From Paenibacillus sp. FSL K6-1330 (GTDB taxonomy: Bacteria; Bacillota; Bacilli; Paenibacillales; Paenibacillaceae): a stretch of 64,000 bases of DNA. Where the stretch lies: contig NZ_CP150269.1 of the NCBI RefSeq assembly GCF_037976825.1, positions 1,903,501-1,967,500 of the forward strand, written 5' to 3'. How positions within the stretch are numbered: position 1 is the first letter of the stretch; each line of letters begins with the position of its first letter. Below the pieces are notes generated by a model that did no database searches, was not told the origin of the DNA, and saw nothing but the letters and a program-made list of their open reading frames with translations. The position numbers were made by a program, and so were the translations under genes. Below are positions 40,907 to 51,436 of this stretch, piece after piece.

Positions 40907-42637
40907 GTGAATTTAAGTATCGTAATTATGCTGGTGCAACTGTTTTTTGCGGTCATCATCGGCATTTATTTTTGGAATTTATTGCGCGGACAGAAGACAA
41001 GCAAAACAGCGGTGGATCGGGAATCGCGCAAGGAGCTCGATAAACTCCGCAAACTCCGGTCGATATCGCTAACGAAACCGCTCGCTGAGAAAACAAGGCC
41101 GCAAACGATGGATGACATCGTGGGGCAAAAGGACGGCTTGCGCGCCTTAAAAGCAGCGCTATGCAGCGCGAACCCTCAACATGTCATCGTTTACGGACCC
41201 CCGGGGGTCGGTAAGACTGCTGCTGCCCGCGTCGTGATGGAGGAAGCCAAGAAGAATCCGCAATCGCCGTTTAAATATGACGCAAAATTCACGGAAATCG
41301 ACGCAACGACGGCTCGTTTCGATGAACGGGGAATTGCCGACCCGCTCATCGGGTCTGTTCATGATCCGATTTATCAAGGTGCCGGTGCCATGGGGGTTGC
41401 AGGCATTCCTCAGCCGAAGCCGGGTGCGGTGACCAAGGCCCATGGGGGGATCCTGTTTATTGATGAAATCGGGGAATTGCATCCCATCCAGATGAATAAG
41501 CTTTTAAAAGTGCTGGAGGACCGCAAGGTACTGCTCGAAAGTGCATATTATAATTCGGAGGATGCCAATACACCTGCCTATATACACGATATTTTTCAAA
41601 ATGGCCTTCCGGCAGACTTCCGTCTGGTGGGTGCTACGACACGTTCGCCCGAAGAGATTGCTCCTGCACTTCGCTCGCGCTGCATGGAGATTTTTTTCCG
41701 TCCGCTTTTGCCTGAAGAAATTGGGAGAATTGCAGAGGATGCCATTCAGAAAATTGGTTTGAATGCAGCGCCTGAAGCGGTGGAAGTTGTGAAGCAGTAC
41801 TGCTCCAATGGACGGGAAGCGGTCAATATGATTCAATTGGCTGCCGGTCTTGCTTTGACGGAGAAGCGAGATTCGCTGCGAGCGGCGGATGTAGAATGGG
41901 TAGCCAGCAGCAGCCAGCTTCAGCCAAGGCCCGACCGGAAAATACCGGAGAAGCCTCAGATTGGCGTAGTAAACGGATTGGCCGTATATGGCCCGAATAT
42001 GGGGGCACTGCTTGAAATTGAAGTATCTGCGGTTCCTGTCGAAGAGGGCCGGGGTACCTACAATATCACCGGGGTTGTGGATGAAGAGGAATTTGGCGGA
42101 GGCTCGCGCAAGCTGCGTCGCAAGAGCATGGCCAAAGGCTCGATCGAGAATGTACTAACCGTGCTGGGTTCGATGGGCTTTACACCTAAAAACTATGACC
42201 TGCACATCAATTTTCCCGGAGGAACACCGATTGACGGTCCTTCCGCCGGTATTGCGATGGCAACAGCAATTGTATCAGCCATCAAAGGGATTGAAGTCGA
42301 TAACAAGGTCGCCATGACTGGCGAGATGAGTATTCATGGAAAAGTGAAACCGATAGGCGGGGTCATCGCTAAAGTGGAGGCGGCATTCCAGGCAGGTGCT
42401 ACCCGCGTCATCATCCCTAAAGACAACTGGCAGACGCTGTTTCAGGATTTGAGCGGCGGTTTGCGGGTAATTCCGGTAGAGTCGCTGGATGAAGTATTCA
42501 GCCATATTTTTGGTGGAACGTTCGCTCCGGAGGTGGTACAGCTCCCTGCAAACGAGGTATTTCCATCCGCTTCCGCTTCATTGCTGCAGGCGACGCCTCC
42601 GCGAAACGGCAAAATAACGGACGCCGGAGGATGTTAA
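40907..42637 (+). CDS. lonB: LonB, sporulation-type Lon protease
   Basis: A 576-residue Lon protease with an N-terminal membrane segment (SIVIMLVQLFFAVIIGIYFW) in place of the LonA substrate domain. The AAA+ module has [17 protein letters not shown] and GGILFIDEIGELHP. The C-terminal serine-lysine protease has Ser 446 (DGPSAGIAMAT) and Lys 489 (GGVIAKVEAAF). GTG 40907 follows AGGAGG. In Bacillus it localises to the forespore membrane. The last 30 residues (ANEVFPSASASLLQATPPRN) look like a variable tail. Confidence 0.96.
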   Translation: MNLSIVIMLVQLFFAVIIGIYFWNLLRGQKTSKTAVDRESRKELDKLRKLRSISLTKPLAEKTRPQTMDDIVGQKDGLRALKAALCSANPQHVIVYGPPGVGKTAAARVVMEEAKKNPQSPFKYDAKFTEIDATTARFDERGIADPLIGSVHDPIYQGAGAMGVAGIPQPKPGAVTKAHGGILFIDEIGELHPIQMNKLLKVLEDRKVLLESAYYNSEDANTPAYIHDIFQNGLPADFRLVGATTRSPEEIAPALRSRCMEIFFRPLLPEEIGRIAEDAIQKIGLNAAPEAVEVVKQYCSNGREAVNMIQLAAGLALTEKRDSLRAADVEWVASSSQLQPRPDRKIPEKPQIGVVNGLAVYGPNMGALLEIEVSAVPVEEGRGTYNITGVVDEEEFGGGSRKLRRKSMAKGSIENVLTVLGSMGFTPKNYDLHINFPGGTPIDGPSAGIAMATAIVSAIKGIEVDNKVAMTGEMSIHGKVKPIGGVIAKVEAAFQAGATRVIIPKDNWQTLFQDLSGGLRVIPVESLDEVFSHIFGGTFAPEVVQLPANEVFPSASASLLQATPPRNGKITDAGGC

Positions 42638-42648
42638 GCTTCGTTTGG

Positions 42649-42678
42649 TTGGTTTTTTATACGCAGATTTGATAAAAT
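42649..42678 (+). promoter_or_regulatory. Candidate promoter of lonA
   Basis: TTGGTT (42649-42654), 18-base spacer, TAAAAT (42673-42678), 44 bases before the lonA ATG. Confidence 0.5.
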
Positions 42679-42721
42679 AGGAATAGTGTCAACATTGAGA
42701 GCCATTGGAGGTGCGAAAGCG

Positions 42722-45058
42722 ATGGGACCCAGTAAATCCAAAGGTCGTCGTTTTCCTTTACTGCCTTTGAGAGGTCTGTTGGTCTATCCAAGTATGGTGC
42801 TTCACTTGGATGTAGGCCGGGAGAAATCGGTAAAGGCTTTAGAAAAGGCGATGGTTGAAGACAATTTGATTCTCCTATGTTCTCAATCGGAAGTGAACAT
42901 TGAAGAACCGACGCAGGATGATATTTTTCGGATTGGCACAGTTGCGAATGTACGCCAGATGCTTAAGCTTCCTAATGGTACCATACGTGTGCTAGTGGAG
43001 GGTATGGAACGGGCGGAAGTTATTGAATATACGGATCAAGAGGAATACTATGAGGTCATCGCTCGGGAGCTTCCCGAAGAAGAGAATCATGACCCTGAAG
43101 TTTCCGCATTAATGCGAACCGTACTGTCTCAGTTTGAGAATTATATCAATCTGTCGAAGAAGGTGACACCAGAGACACTGGCGGCCGTTTCCGATATTGA
43201 TGAGCCGGGCCGACTGGCTGACGTCATTACGAGTCATTTGTCACTGAAGATCAAGGATAAGCAAGAAATTCTCGAAACAATTGATGTTCGCAAACGCCTC
43301 GAGAAACTTCTAGATATACTGAATAACGAGCGTGAAGTGCTGGAACTGGAGCGCAAGATCAACCAGCGGGTCAAGAAGCAAATGGAGAAGACCCAGAAGG
43401 AATACTATTTGCGCGAACAGATGAAGGCCATCCAGAAAGAGCTGGGCGACAAGGAAGGCCGTGCAGGGGAAGTAGAGGAACTTCGAAGTCAGCTTCAGGA
43501 GCTTGAGTTGCCAGAGCGCGTACATGAGAAGGTAGAGAAGGAAATCGACCGACTCGAGAAAATGCCGGCGAGCTCTGCAGAGGGCGGCGTGATTCGGAAC
43601 TATGTCGATTGGCTATTGGCGCTGCCATGGACGAACAAGACCGAGGATGATCTGGACATCGTCAAAGCGGAGCAAGTGCTGGATGAGGATCATTACGGTC
43701 TCGAGAAGCCGAAGGAACGCGTGCTGGAATATCTGGCGGTCCAAAAGCTGGTGAAGAAGATGAAGGGGCCTATTCTATGTCTTGTTGGTCCTCCAGGGGT
43801 CGGTAAAACATCGCTGGCCCGTTCTATTGCCCGATCTTTGGAACGCAAGTTCGTTCGTGTTTCATTAGGCGGAGTACGAGACGAGGCGGAAATCCGCGGT
43901 CACCGGCGCACTTATGTTGGGGCTATGCCGGGACGTATCATTCAAGGCATGAAAACAGCGGGTTCGATGAATCCTGTGTTCCTGCTGGATGAAATCGATA
44001 AGATGGCCTCCGACTTCCGCGGCGACCCGTCTTCCGCACTGCTTGAGGTACTTGACCCTGAGCAAAACAATACGTTCAGCGATCATTTCGTGGAAATTCC
44101 TTTTGATTTGTCTAACGTCATGTTTGTCACAACGGCGAATGTGCTTCACAACATTCCAAGACCGCTCCTGGACCGGATGGAAGTGCTGTACATTCCAGGC
44201 TATACGGAGCTGGAGAAATTGCAGATTGCCAATCGTTATTTGCTGCCCAAGCAGAAGAGTGAGCATGGTCTTGCGCCAGAGCAGTTAATTCTGGACGAGG
44301 AAGCACTCATGAAGGTGATCCGGGAATATACCCGTGAATCTGGGGTGCGGAATCTGGAGCAGCAAGTGGCTGCCCTATGCCGCAAAGCAGCCAAACAGAT
44401 CGTGACTAATCAATCGGAATCCATTGAGATTAAGGCTGACGATATTAAGGAATATCTCGGTATTCCGAAGTTTCGCTATGGTATGGCCGAGCTTGAAGAT
44501 CAAGTAGGCACGGTAACAGGGCTTGCGTGGACTGAAGTGGGCGGCGAGACGCTGACCATTGAGGTTACCGTGGTGCCTGGTACCGGCAAGCTGATCTTGA
44601 CGGGGAAACTGGGTGATGTGATGAAGGAATCGGCCCAAGCCGCCTTCAGTTTTACCCGCTCGAAGGCGGTAGAACTGGGCATTGATCCGGATTTCCACGA
44701 GAAGCTGGATGTCCATATCCATATCCCGGAGGGAGCCATTCCGAAGGACGGCCCTTCAGCCGGCATTACGATTGCGACGGCTCTTATCTCATCTTTAACC
44801 AAACGGCATGTAGCCCGTGATGTGGCCATGACGGGGGAGATTACACTTCGGGGACGTGTTCTTCCGATTGGTGGCTTGAAAGAGAAATCCCTGGCAGCCC
44901 ACCGTGCCGGCTACAAAAAAATATTACTCCCTAAGGATAACGAACGTGACTTGCGTGATATACCTGACAGCGTGAAGAACGACGTTGAGTTCGTTCCGGT
45001 ATCCCATATGGATCAGGTTCTGGAGCATGCGCTCGTTGAACAAGCGGGAGTGCACTAG
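42722..45058 (+). CDS. lonA: LonA, ATP-dependent protease
   Basis: A 778-residue soluble Lon. The N-terminal substrate domain begins [20 protein letters not shown], a coiled-coil follows around residues 190-260, the AAA+ module has [20 protein letters not shown] and [13 protein letters not shown], and the protease dyad is Ser 679 ([11 protein letters not shown]) and Lys 722 ([13 protein letters not shown]). It degrades misfolded and regulatory proteins. TTGGAGGTG before ATG 42722 decides the start over the longer frame to 42686. ysxC follows 16 bases on. Confidence 0.97.
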   Translation: MGPSKSKGRRFPLLPLRGLLVYPSMVLHLDVGREKSVKALEKAMVEDNLILLCSQSEVNIEEPTQDDIFRIGTVANVRQMLKLPNGTIRVLVEGMERAEVIEYTDQEEYYEVIARELPEEENHDPEVSALMRTVLSQFENYINLSKKVTPETLAAVSDIDEPGRLADVITSHLSLKIKDKQEILETIDVRKRLEKLLDILNNEREVLELERKINQRVKKQMEKTQKEYYLREQMKAIQKELGDKEGRAGEVEELRSQLQELELPERVHEKVEKEIDRLEKMPASSAEGGVIRNYVDWLLALPWTNKTEDDLDIVKAEQVLDEDHYGLEKPKERVLEYLAVQKLVKKMKGPILCLVGPPGVGKTSLARSIARSLERKFVRVSLGGVRDEAEIRGHRRTYVGAMPGRIIQGMKTAGSMNPVFLLDEIDKMASDFRGDPSSALLEVLDPEQNNTFSDHFVEIPFDLSNVMFVTTANVLHNIPRPLLDRMEVLYIPGYTELEKLQIANRYLLPKQKSEHGLAPEQLILDEEALMKVIREYTRESGVRNLEQQVAALCRKAAKQIVTNQSESIEIKADDIKEYLGIPKFRYGMAELEDQVGTVTGLAWTEVGGETLTIEVTVVPGTGKLILTGKLGDVMKESAQAAFSFTRSKAVELGIDPDFHEKLDVHIHIPEGAIPKDGPSAGITIATALISSLTKRHVARDVAMTGEITLRGRVLPIGGLKEKSLAAHRAGYKKILLPKDNERDLRDIPDSVKNDVEFVPVSHMDQVLEHALVEQAGVH

Positions 45059-45074
45059 AGAGGAAAGTCTAATT

Positions 45075-45719
45075 ATGAAAGTTACGAAAGCCGAGTTTGT
45101 CATCAGTGCTGTCGTACCTGCTCAATATCCTGAAGACGCCTTGCCGGAAATTGCTCTGGCAGGGCGTTCCAATGTGGGCAAGTCATCACTGATTAATCGT
45201 ATGATATCCCGTAAGAACCTGGCCCGAACCAGTGCAACACCAGGGAAAACCCAGCAGCTCAACTATTATCGGGTGAACGACGACCTGTATCTGGTCGATT
45301 TTCCCGGCTATGGTTATGCGAAGGTATCCAAGACCCAGCGTGCGGCATTTGGCGAAATGATTGAGAGATATTTGCTCAGTCGGGAAGAACTGAAGCTTGT
45401 ATTACTGATTGTGGACATGCGTCACCCGCCCTCAAAAGATGACATCAGCATGTATGAATGGCTGCAGCATTATAACCGGCCGGTATGCGTGGTTGCGACC
45501 AAGGCGGACAAAATTCCGAAAACGCGCCGTGAGAAGCATGTAAAGATCGTGAAGGAAACACTAGGCTTCAAACCCTATCACTCTTTTGTCATGTTTTCAT
45601 CCGAGCTCGGTCTGGGTAAAGATGAGTTATGGGCCATCATGGAGTCCCATATGGGGACTATGAATGAAGAGGAAGAGCCATATCTGGATTCGGAAACGGA
45701 AGGCAATGAGCAAGCCTGA
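45075..45719 (+). CDS. ysxC: Ribosome biogenesis GTPase YsxC/EngB
   Basis: A 214-residue TRAFAC GTPase for late assembly of the 50S subunit: G1 [17 protein letters not shown]2 [17 protein letters not shown]3 [12 protein letters not shown]4 [11 protein letters not shown]5 [20 protein letters not shown] precedes ATG 45075. The acidic C-terminal tail ([17 protein letters not shown]) is longer than in B. subtilis. Same position after lonA as in Bacillus. Confidence 0.96.
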   Translation: MKVTKAEFVISAVVPAQYPEDALPEIALAGRSNVGKSSLINRMISRKNLARTSATPGKTQQLNYYRVNDDLYLVDFPGYGYAKVSKTQRAAFGEMIERYLLSREELKLVLLIVDMRHPPSKDDISMYEWLQHYNRPVCVVATKADKIPKTRREKHVKIVKETLGFKPYHSFVMFSSELGLGKDELWAIMESHMGTMNEEEEPYLDSETEGNEQA

Positions 45720-45933
45720 TCCGATTAATTTCGTGATATTTTTTTCAAGGCTAATATAGGGAATCGGTGAATTCTTTACAGGAAAGTGAGCATCTTGCGG
45801 GAAATATCGCTCTGATTCCGGCTAATTCCGTTTTTTTATGAAATATGATGGATATTCTCATTCGAACGGCAGGAAAGACCGCTTGGATTTGCTGTATAAT
45901 GGTAGTAAGTTAAAAGAATTGAGGGAGATTTTT

Positions 45934-46524
45934 ATGGCTCAGCGGTTAGCCACAGAATATGTTAATGCCACAATGCAAATGACGGATATTCAAATGGATC
46001 AATTTCTGCAGTATACCCAAGCTTTCCGGGTTACTAACCGGGTAAAAGTCATGGATAGCGGAGAGCAGGTGTTCGTGCTCGAAGATGAAAGCGGGGAAGA
46101 AGTTCATTTGCCCTTTGAACGCAAGAATGGCTTGTACGTCTGTGAGCTGTCGTGCCGATTGGTTACTCCCCATCTGACAAATGCCGTACGCAAACTGTTT
46201 GCGGCTTTTAAGGGATCAGGTAAAGTGAATCGGATTTATCGCGGCTTTACGATGAGCTACGACTACCACGCGGGAACGGTGCACAGAATTACGCAAGTCA
46301 CCGGGAACGACAGCATTGTCATTTATGAGTACAAGAATACGGCAGGAGAGCTGCAGCGACTCTTCAACAGCAATGAAGCAGAGAAAGAGATCGAATCCAT
46401 CCAGCATCATATTAACGTGCTTCTGGACCAACGGATTGCAGCAGGGAATGATAATCTTATTACGAAGACCATAGATGAGCGGCTGCGACGGTTTAATCAA
46501 CGCCTATTCGTGCTAGAGGCCTAA
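45934..46524 (+). CDS. Hypothetical 196-residue protein
   Basis: TTGAGGGAGATTTTT before ATG gives a clear start; a TATAAT about 40 bases upstream (45894-45899) suggests its own promoter. The soluble product contains FVLEDESGEEVHLPFERKNG, CELSCRLVTPHLTNAVRKLF, YRGFTMSYDYHAGTVHRITQ and a helical C-terminus IESIQHHINVLLDQRIAAGN. I do not recognise a family. It is followed by a strong terminator, so it is a monocistronic unit between ysxC and speD. Confidence 0.75.
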   Translation: MAQRLATEYVNATMQMTDIQMDQFLQYTQAFRVTNRVKVMDSGEQVFVLEDESGEEVHLPFERKNGLYVCELSCRLVTPHLTNAVRKLFAAFKGSGKVNRIYRGFTMSYDYHAGTVHRITQVTGNDSIVIYEYKNTAGELQRLFNSNEAEKEIESIQHHINVLLDQRIAAGNDNLITKTIDERLRRFNQRLFVLEA

Positions 46525-46557
46525 GGAGGCTGCCCTGTAACAGGGCGCCTTTTTTAT
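46525..46557 (+). terminator. Terminator after the 196-residue protein gene
   Basis: AGGCTGCCCTG and CAGGGCGCCT pair around TAA with one bulge, followed by TTTTTTATT. It begins at the stop codon. Confidence 0.85.
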
Positions 46558-46813
46558 TCACGGATCCATGACACCAAGTGGTTCATTCGCACATATATTG
46601 AGCTGTAAAATATTTATGGGTTATTTTCGAAAAAGGTGTTGCATTTAAGCGTCATAGATGTTATTTTTAATCTCGTTGAAAAGAATATAGGAACCAGGAT
46701 TCACTCAGGACATGTAATGTTGCGAGAGATTATTCCCTCGGGAAGTGAATGACGTAGGTCCTAGCGGATGAAATTTTCAAACATTTTATTCCTAGGAAGG
46801 GGGAAACCGGAAG
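46558..46813. other. Upstream region of speD
   Basis: No gene seen. TTGCAT (46637) and TTATTT (46659) with a 16-base spacer could be a weak promoter. An inverted GAGAGATTATTCCCTC lies near 46725-46740. Nothing else stands out in these 256 bases. Confidence 0.35.
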
Positions 46814-47212
46814 ATGGAATACTCAACTTTCGGAAGACACGTTGCTGTTGATACTTGGGGAGTCGATTTTGAACTATTGAACAGTGCAGAATTTTTGCAA
46901 GCTCAGATGGTGGAAGCCGCTGAAGCATGTGGAGCAACGGTAATGTCCGTCCAATCCAAGCAATTTGAACCACAAGGTGCAACTGTGCTGGTGTTGCTGT
47001 CGGAAAGCCATCTCTCGATTCACACATACCCTGAGAGAGGTTTTGCTGCGATTGACTGTTATACCTGCGGGGAGACAGTAGATCCGCAACTGGCTATTGA
47101 CTATCTGGTATCCGCTTTGAAACCTGAAAAATGCTATGCTAAGAAACTCGTGCGAGGACTCGGCGAAATGACCGTGGAAACGCCTGAGATGAACCAGGCT
47201 GAACTCGTTTAA
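46814..47212 (+). CDS. speD: S-adenosylmethionine decarboxylase proenzyme
   Basis: A 132-residue proenzyme that cleaves itself at Glu64-Ser65 (LLSESHLSIHTYPERG) to create the pyruvoyl cofactor. It then makes decarboxylated SAM, the aminopropyl donor for spermidine. The catalytic Cys and acidic residues are in FAAIDCYTCGETVDP. Small prokaryotic type; ATG 46814 follows AGGAAGGGGGAAACC. No speE beside it. Confidence 0.95.
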   Translation: MEYSTFGRHVAVDTWGVDFELLNSAEFLQAQMVEAAEACGATVMSVQSKQFEPQGATVLVLLSESHLSIHTYPERGFAAIDCYTCGETVDPQLAIDYLVSALKPEKCYAKKLVRGLGEMTVETPEMNQAELV

Positions 47213-47241
47213 TCCAGCCTTCTAAAAAAATGCCTATACTG

Positions 47242-47275
47242 ATAACCATGGAGGTTTCCATGGTTATTTATTTTG
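47242..47275 (+). terminator. Terminator of speD
   Basis: ATAACCATGG-AGGTTT-CCATGGTTAT is a perfect 10-bp stem followed by TTATTTTGG. Confidence 0.75.
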
Positions 47276-47473
47276 GGGATTGAGAAGTACGGTCGATTTC
47301 CAGTCCGTCGTTCTCTGAAAAGAGATTTCGTAGAAAATAACACGTATATCTAAGGTGTTCTATATCCACAATAGTAAGGTACGATCTACAGTAGAAATCT
47401 TCATGAATGGGATGAAGAAGTATGGGGATTTCATAAACATTTCATAAAATAGACAAGGGTGCTCAATATACTG

Positions 47474-47482
47474 TGATATAAT
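47474..47482 (+). promoter_or_regulatory. Extended -10 promoter of the hem operon
   Basis: TGATATAAT gives TG-n-TATAAT, 68 bases before hemA. No good -35 at 16-18 bases. The upstream 200 bases contain no terminator or T-box. Confidence 0.55.
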
Positions 47483-47549
47483 GAACAGGGTCAAGACAGT
47501 CCGTTGTGAACGGCAAAACTACTCGGAGAAATAGGCAGGTGAACATGCA

Positions 47550-48956
47550 ATGCACATCGTCGTTGTTGGGTTGAACTATCGCACGGCGCCCGTGGAAGTC
47601 AGAGAACGTTTTACATTCTCGGAAGAAGACATGCCGAAGGCGTTAGAGCAGCTAAATTCGACCAAGAGCGTATTGGAAGGCGTCATTGTCGCTACCTGCA
47701 ACCGCACTGAGATTTATGTTGTGGTAGACCGCCTTCATATGTGCGGCTACTTTATCCGCAGTTTTATGGAACAGTGGTTCGGCATTAATCGTGAAGAATT
47801 TACACAACACCTCTATATATATGAAGACGAACAAGCGATTTCCCATCTGTTTAAGGTTACTTGCGGCTTGGATTCCATGGTCATTGGAGAGACGCAGATC
47901 CTGGGACAGGTGCGCAATGCTTTTTTGACGTCGCAGCAGCAGAATGCCACCGGTACTTGGTTTAATATGTTGTTTAAGCAAGCTGTTACGCTCGGCAAGC
48001 GGGCTCATTCCGAGACATCGATCGGAGAGAGTGCTGTTTCTGTCAGCTATGCTGCGGTGGAACTGGGTAAACGGATTTTCGGTACGTTTAACGACAAAAA
48101 AGTAATGATTCTCGGCGCAGGCAAGATGAGCGAACTTACCGTGAAGCATCTTTATGCCAACGGTGCTGCGGAAGTAATTGTAGCCAACCGTACGCTTGGC
48201 CGTGCGGAGGAACTTGCACGCAAGATCCAAGGGACGCCGTGCACCATAGCCGAAGCCAAGAATTTGCTGCATGAAGTCGATATTATTATTAGCTCTACGG
48301 GCTCGAATGAATATGTTCTGAATGCGGAGCGGGTTAAAGAGAGCATGAAGAAACGTCAGGCCCGCCCGTTGTTCATGATTGATATTGCTGTGCCACGGGA
48401 TATCGATCCGGTGATTGGGGAACTTTCCAATGTGTTCTTGTACGATATTGATGATCTGGAAGGCATTGTAGAGACCAATATGGAAATGCGCCGGGTGGAA
48501 GCAGCGAAGATTGAAGTAATGATTCAAGAAGAGATGGATGCATTCCACACATGGCTGAAGACGCTCGGTGTCAGACCGGCGATTCGGGCCTTGCAGGAGA
48601 AGTCGAATACCATTCATGAAGAAACGATGGAAAGCTTGTTCAACAAGCTTCCAGAACTGGATGAACGCCAGCGAAAAGTCATCCGTCGTTTGACCAAGAG
48701 CATCGTTAACCAGATGATGCATGATCCCATTAACCGGATTAAGGAAATGACGGGCGGCAAGCAGGGCGGTGAAGCACTGGATTATTTTTCACAAATCTTT
48801 GCGCTGGAAAGCCTGATCCATGAGAATGAGCAGGAAGCCCGCAGCCGCAACAAGAAAGCAACTGCACCCGTTAAAGCTGAACGGACGAAGAATGCTGTAG
48901 ATCAGCAGGCAGAAGAGAAACCGCTTAAGGTGTCTCTAGCCCCAGCCACCCTTTGA
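47550..48956 (+). CDS. hemA: Glutamyl-tRNA reductase
   Basis: The 468-residue NADPH enzyme reduces glutamyl-tRNA(Glu) to glutamate-1-semialdehyde, the first committed step of tetrapyrrole synthesis. Catalytic Cys 50 is in VATCNRTEIYVVV. GLDSMVIGETQILGQVRNAF and the NADP motif VMILGAGKMSELTVKHLYAN are typical, and a helical dimerisation domain follows. The C-terminal 30 residues (Lys/Ala-rich, RNKKATAPVKAERTKNAVDQ) extend beyond the usual end. First gene of an eight-gene run with gaps of no more than about 55 bases. Confidence 0.97.
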   Translation: MHIVVVGLNYRTAPVEVRERFTFSEEDMPKALEQLNSTKSVLEGVIVATCNRTEIYVVVDRLHMCGYFIRSFMEQWFGINREEFTQHLYIYEDEQAISHLFKVTCGLDSMVIGETQILGQVRNAFLTSQQQNATGTWFNMLFKQAVTLGKRAHSETSIGESAVSVSYAAVELGKRIFGTFNDKKVMILGAGKMSELTVKHLYANGAAEVIVANRTLGRAEELARKIQGTPCTIAEAKNLLHEVDIIISSTGSNEYVLNAERVKESMKKRQARPLFMIDIAVPRDIDPVIGELSNVFLYDIDDLEGIVETNMEMRRVEAAKIEVMIQEEMDAFHTWLKTLGVRPAIRALQEKSNTIHEETMESLFNKLPELDERQRKVIRRLTKSIVNQMMHDPINRIKEMTGGKQGGEALDYFSQIFALESLIHENEQEARSRNKKATAPVKAERTKNAVDQQAEEKPLKVSLAPATL

Positions 48957-48975
48957 GGAGGGTGAGTACAAACCC

Positions 48976-49806
48976 ATGCTGTTAAACTTAATTTATATCA
49001 CCGGCATTTGTATCTATGCCCTGAGCCTTCTGTTTTATATCTCGGATTGCGTTTCACGCAATTCGGTGGCGAAGCGGATAGGCACAGGGCTTCTTGTTAT
49101 TACTGCACTGTTACAATTCACCGGAATCAGCATCAGAGCGATGGAAGGCGGACACTTCCACTTCCCGGTGTTTACGCTGTTTGATTTCCTGTTCCTGCTG
49201 GCGTTCTGCATATCGATTACTTCGATTGCCCTGGCGTATTTGAAGCGGTCGGAATTTGCCGTCCTGTTAATGAACCTCGTCGGGTTTAGCGTCATGCTGG
49301 TCAATCGTTTATGGGTCACGGCGGGAGACAATGCATTGTACAGCTGGGAGACGGAACATCGTCTCTTGCTTATTCATATTGCCCTGGCGAGTGTCAGCTT
49401 CGCCGCTTTGACCGTCGGGGCTGTGTTTGCGGCGATTTATATGTTCCTTCACCGGAAACTGAAGCACAAGCAATGGAATGATACGATCCGCAGGCTGCCA
49501 AGTCTGGAGAAGCTTGATGTTTATTCTTATAAAGCGCTGATGGCTGGAACGATTATTCTGGTCATGTCGCTCATTTTGGCCGTCATGTCGGTGGCCATGG
49601 CTGGGCGATGGACCTTGTTCTTGGATATCAAAGTCCTGTCTACATTGACGGCTCTTGCGATGTATTTGGTTTATTTCATCAAACGTCGCCTGTGGAGAAG
49701 GTCAGGCAGGGAAGCAGCCATATGGGCCTTAATCGGGTATGGATTCATTATTTTGAATTTCTTTCTCAATACGTGGTCCGCTTTCCATAGTTGGTCAGGA
49801 GTGTGA
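48976..49806 (+). CDS. hemX: HemX-type membrane protein (CcsA-like)
   Basis: A 276-residue protein with eight or so membrane segments (LLNLIYITGICIYALSLLFY, FPVFTLFDFLFLLAFCISIT, LLLIHIALASVSFAALTVGA, ALIGYGFIILNFFLN). It belongs to the cytochrome c assembly/HemX family and sits in the hemX position. In B. subtilis HemX lowers HemA levels. GAGGAGGGTGAG precedes the ATG. Confidence 0.9.
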   Translation: MLLNLIYITGICIYALSLLFYISDCVSRNSVAKRIGTGLLVITALLQFTGISIRAMEGGHFHFPVFTLFDFLFLLAFCISITSIALAYLKRSEFAVLLMNLVGFSVMLVNRLWVTAGDNALYSWETEHRLLLIHIALASVSFAALTVGAVFAAIYMFLHRKLKHKQWNDTIRRLPSLEKLDVYSYKALMAGTIILVMSLILAVMSVAMAGRWTLFLDIKVLSTLTALAMYLVYFIKRRLWRRSGREAAIWALIGYGFIILNFFLNTWSAFHSWSGV

Positions 49807-49812
49807 TGGCAG

Positions 49813-50472
49813 ATGGCATATGATGATCATTATGTGCCCGTCCTGCTGAACTGCAGGGGACGTCTATGCTTGATTGTCGGCGGCGGCAAGGTGGCGGAAC
49901 GTAAAGCCGACACCCTGCTGAATGCCGGAGCAAGCGTACATATTGTAAGTCCCATACTACGAAGCGAGAAACTTCAACGTTTGGCCAATGAGAAGGCTCT
50001 TCGATGGACGAAGCGGAAGTATCAATCAGACGATCTGACAGGCGCGTTCATGGTTCATGCGGCAACGGACGACAGCATGCTGAACCTGAAGATAGCGGAG
50101 GACGCCGATCGTCTTGGCGTGTTGGTTAACGTAGCCAGCAACGGCGAGGCCGGGACGTTTATCAACCCGACGGTGCTGCGACGAGGGAGGCTTACACTGG
50201 CTGTATCAACATCAGGAGCTGGGCCGATGGCCGCACGCGGTATACGCGACGATCTCGAAGAACAGTTCGGGCCTGAGTATGAGGATTATTTGGATTTTTT
50301 ATATAGGATGCGTTCGATAATCAGGGAAGAGGTGGAGTCTGCTGATGCACGCAGGCGGCTGCTGCACAAGGCATACCGCATGGATATGCTCGGAGAGATC
50401 CGCCGCGAAGGTTATGCGCCCTGGAGTGAGGATAAAATCAAGCAGTGGATTGCGAATAATCAGGAGGAATGA
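49813..50472 (+). CDS. Precorrin-2 dehydrogenase / sirohydrochlorin ferrochelatase
   Basis: The 219-residue protein has the N-terminal NAD motif CLIVGGGKVAERKADTLLNA, then FMVHAATDDSMLNLKIAEDA, then the conserved TLAVSTSGAGPMAARGIRDD and a helical C-terminus. This is the Met8p/SirC family: it oxidises precorrin-2 to sirohydrochlorin and may insert iron to give siroheme. It begins 6 bases after hemX and stops 3 bases before hemC. With the CobA part of the fusion downstream it makes this a combined heme and siroheme operon. Confidence 0.92.
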   Translation: MAYDDHYVPVLLNCRGRLCLIVGGGKVAERKADTLLNAGASVHIVSPILRSEKLQRLANEKALRWTKRKYQSDDLTGAFMVHAATDDSMLNLKIAEDADRLGVLVNVASNGEAGTFINPTVLRRGRLTLAVSTSGAGPMAARGIRDDLEEQFGPEYEDYLDFLYRMRSIIREEVESADARRRLLHKAYRMDMLGEIRREGYAPWSEDKIKQWIANNQEE

Positions 50473-50475
50473 AAG

Positions 50476-51432
50476 ATGCGCACAATCGTAGTTGGCAGTA
50501 GACAAAGTGCTCTGGCACTGACACAGACAGGACAGGTTATCGATGATTTAAAGCGTTTAGCCAAGGAGCATGGTCTGGACTATGACTTCACCGTCAAGAA
50601 AATCGTCACCAAGGGGGACCGCATACTGGATGTTACGCTTTCCAAGGTAGGCGGCAAAGGATTGTTTGTCAAAGAAATCGAGCAGGCAATGATCGACGGT
50701 GAGATTGATATGGCGGTTCATAGCATGAAGGACATGCCCTCTGTTCTGCCCGAAGGTTTGGTGTCCGGCGCGGTGCCGGCAAGAAAGGATCCTCGTGATT
50801 GCCTGATCTCCAAAGAAGGGGCAACGCTGGATGACCTTCCTACAGGTGCCAAAGTGGGGACAAGCAGTCTGCGCCGGTCCAGCCAGCTCAAGGCCTATCG
50901 GCCGGATCTGCAGATCGAATGGATTCGAGGGAATATCGATTCTCGCATTCGCAAAATGGAGGATGGTGAATTTCAGGCCATCATTCTGGCGACCGCAGGT
51001 CTTCAGCGCATGGGCTGGGAGGACCGGATCACATCGTACTTGCCGGTTGAAATTAGCCTGCCTGCCGTTGGCCAGGGCGCACTCGGGATTGAATGCCGCG
51101 AGAACGATGCTGAGCTGCTGCATTTGCTCTCACTTTATAATGATGATGTCACCGCACGAACCGTTGCGGCTGAACGCAAGTTTCTGAGCGAGCTGAACGG
51201 AGGATGCCAGGTGCCTATCGGGGCTTACGCTGTCCTGAAGAATGTGGATGCCGAAGATTCCCGCGGAGCACAAAACGTTATACAATTAACAGGAATGGTT
51301 GGCTCTCCTGACGGCGAAATCGTATTGAAGGAAAGCGCCGAAGGAACCGATCCTGAATCGCTCGGAGTGGAAGTGGCTGCAAAGCTGAAAGCTAAAGGAG
51401 CGGAGAAGATACTGGCACAAGTTAGGGGTTGA
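50476..51432 (+). CDS. hemC: Hydroxymethylbilane synthase (porphobilinogen deaminase)
   Basis: A 318-residue enzyme that joins four porphobilinogen units on a dipyrromethane cofactor held by Cys 244 ([12 protein letters not shown]). Other family marks: [86 protein letters not shown] is upstream. Confidence 0.98.
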   Translation: MRTIVVGSRQSALALTQTGQVIDDLKRLAKEHGLDYDFTVKKIVTKGDRILDVTLSKVGGKGLFVKEIEQAMIDGEIDMAVHSMKDMPSVLPEGLVSGAVPARKDPRDCLISKEGATLDDLPTGAKVGTSSLRRSSQLKAYRPDLQIEWIRGNIDSRIRKMEDGEFQAIILATAGLQRMGWEDRITSYLPVEISLPAVGQGALGIECRENDAELLHLLSLYNDDVTARTVAAERKFLSELNGGCQVPIGAYAVLKNVDAEDSRGAQNVIQLTGMVGSPDGEIVLKESAEGTDPESLGVEVAAKLKAKGAEKILAQVRG

Positions 51433-51436
51433 GGGG

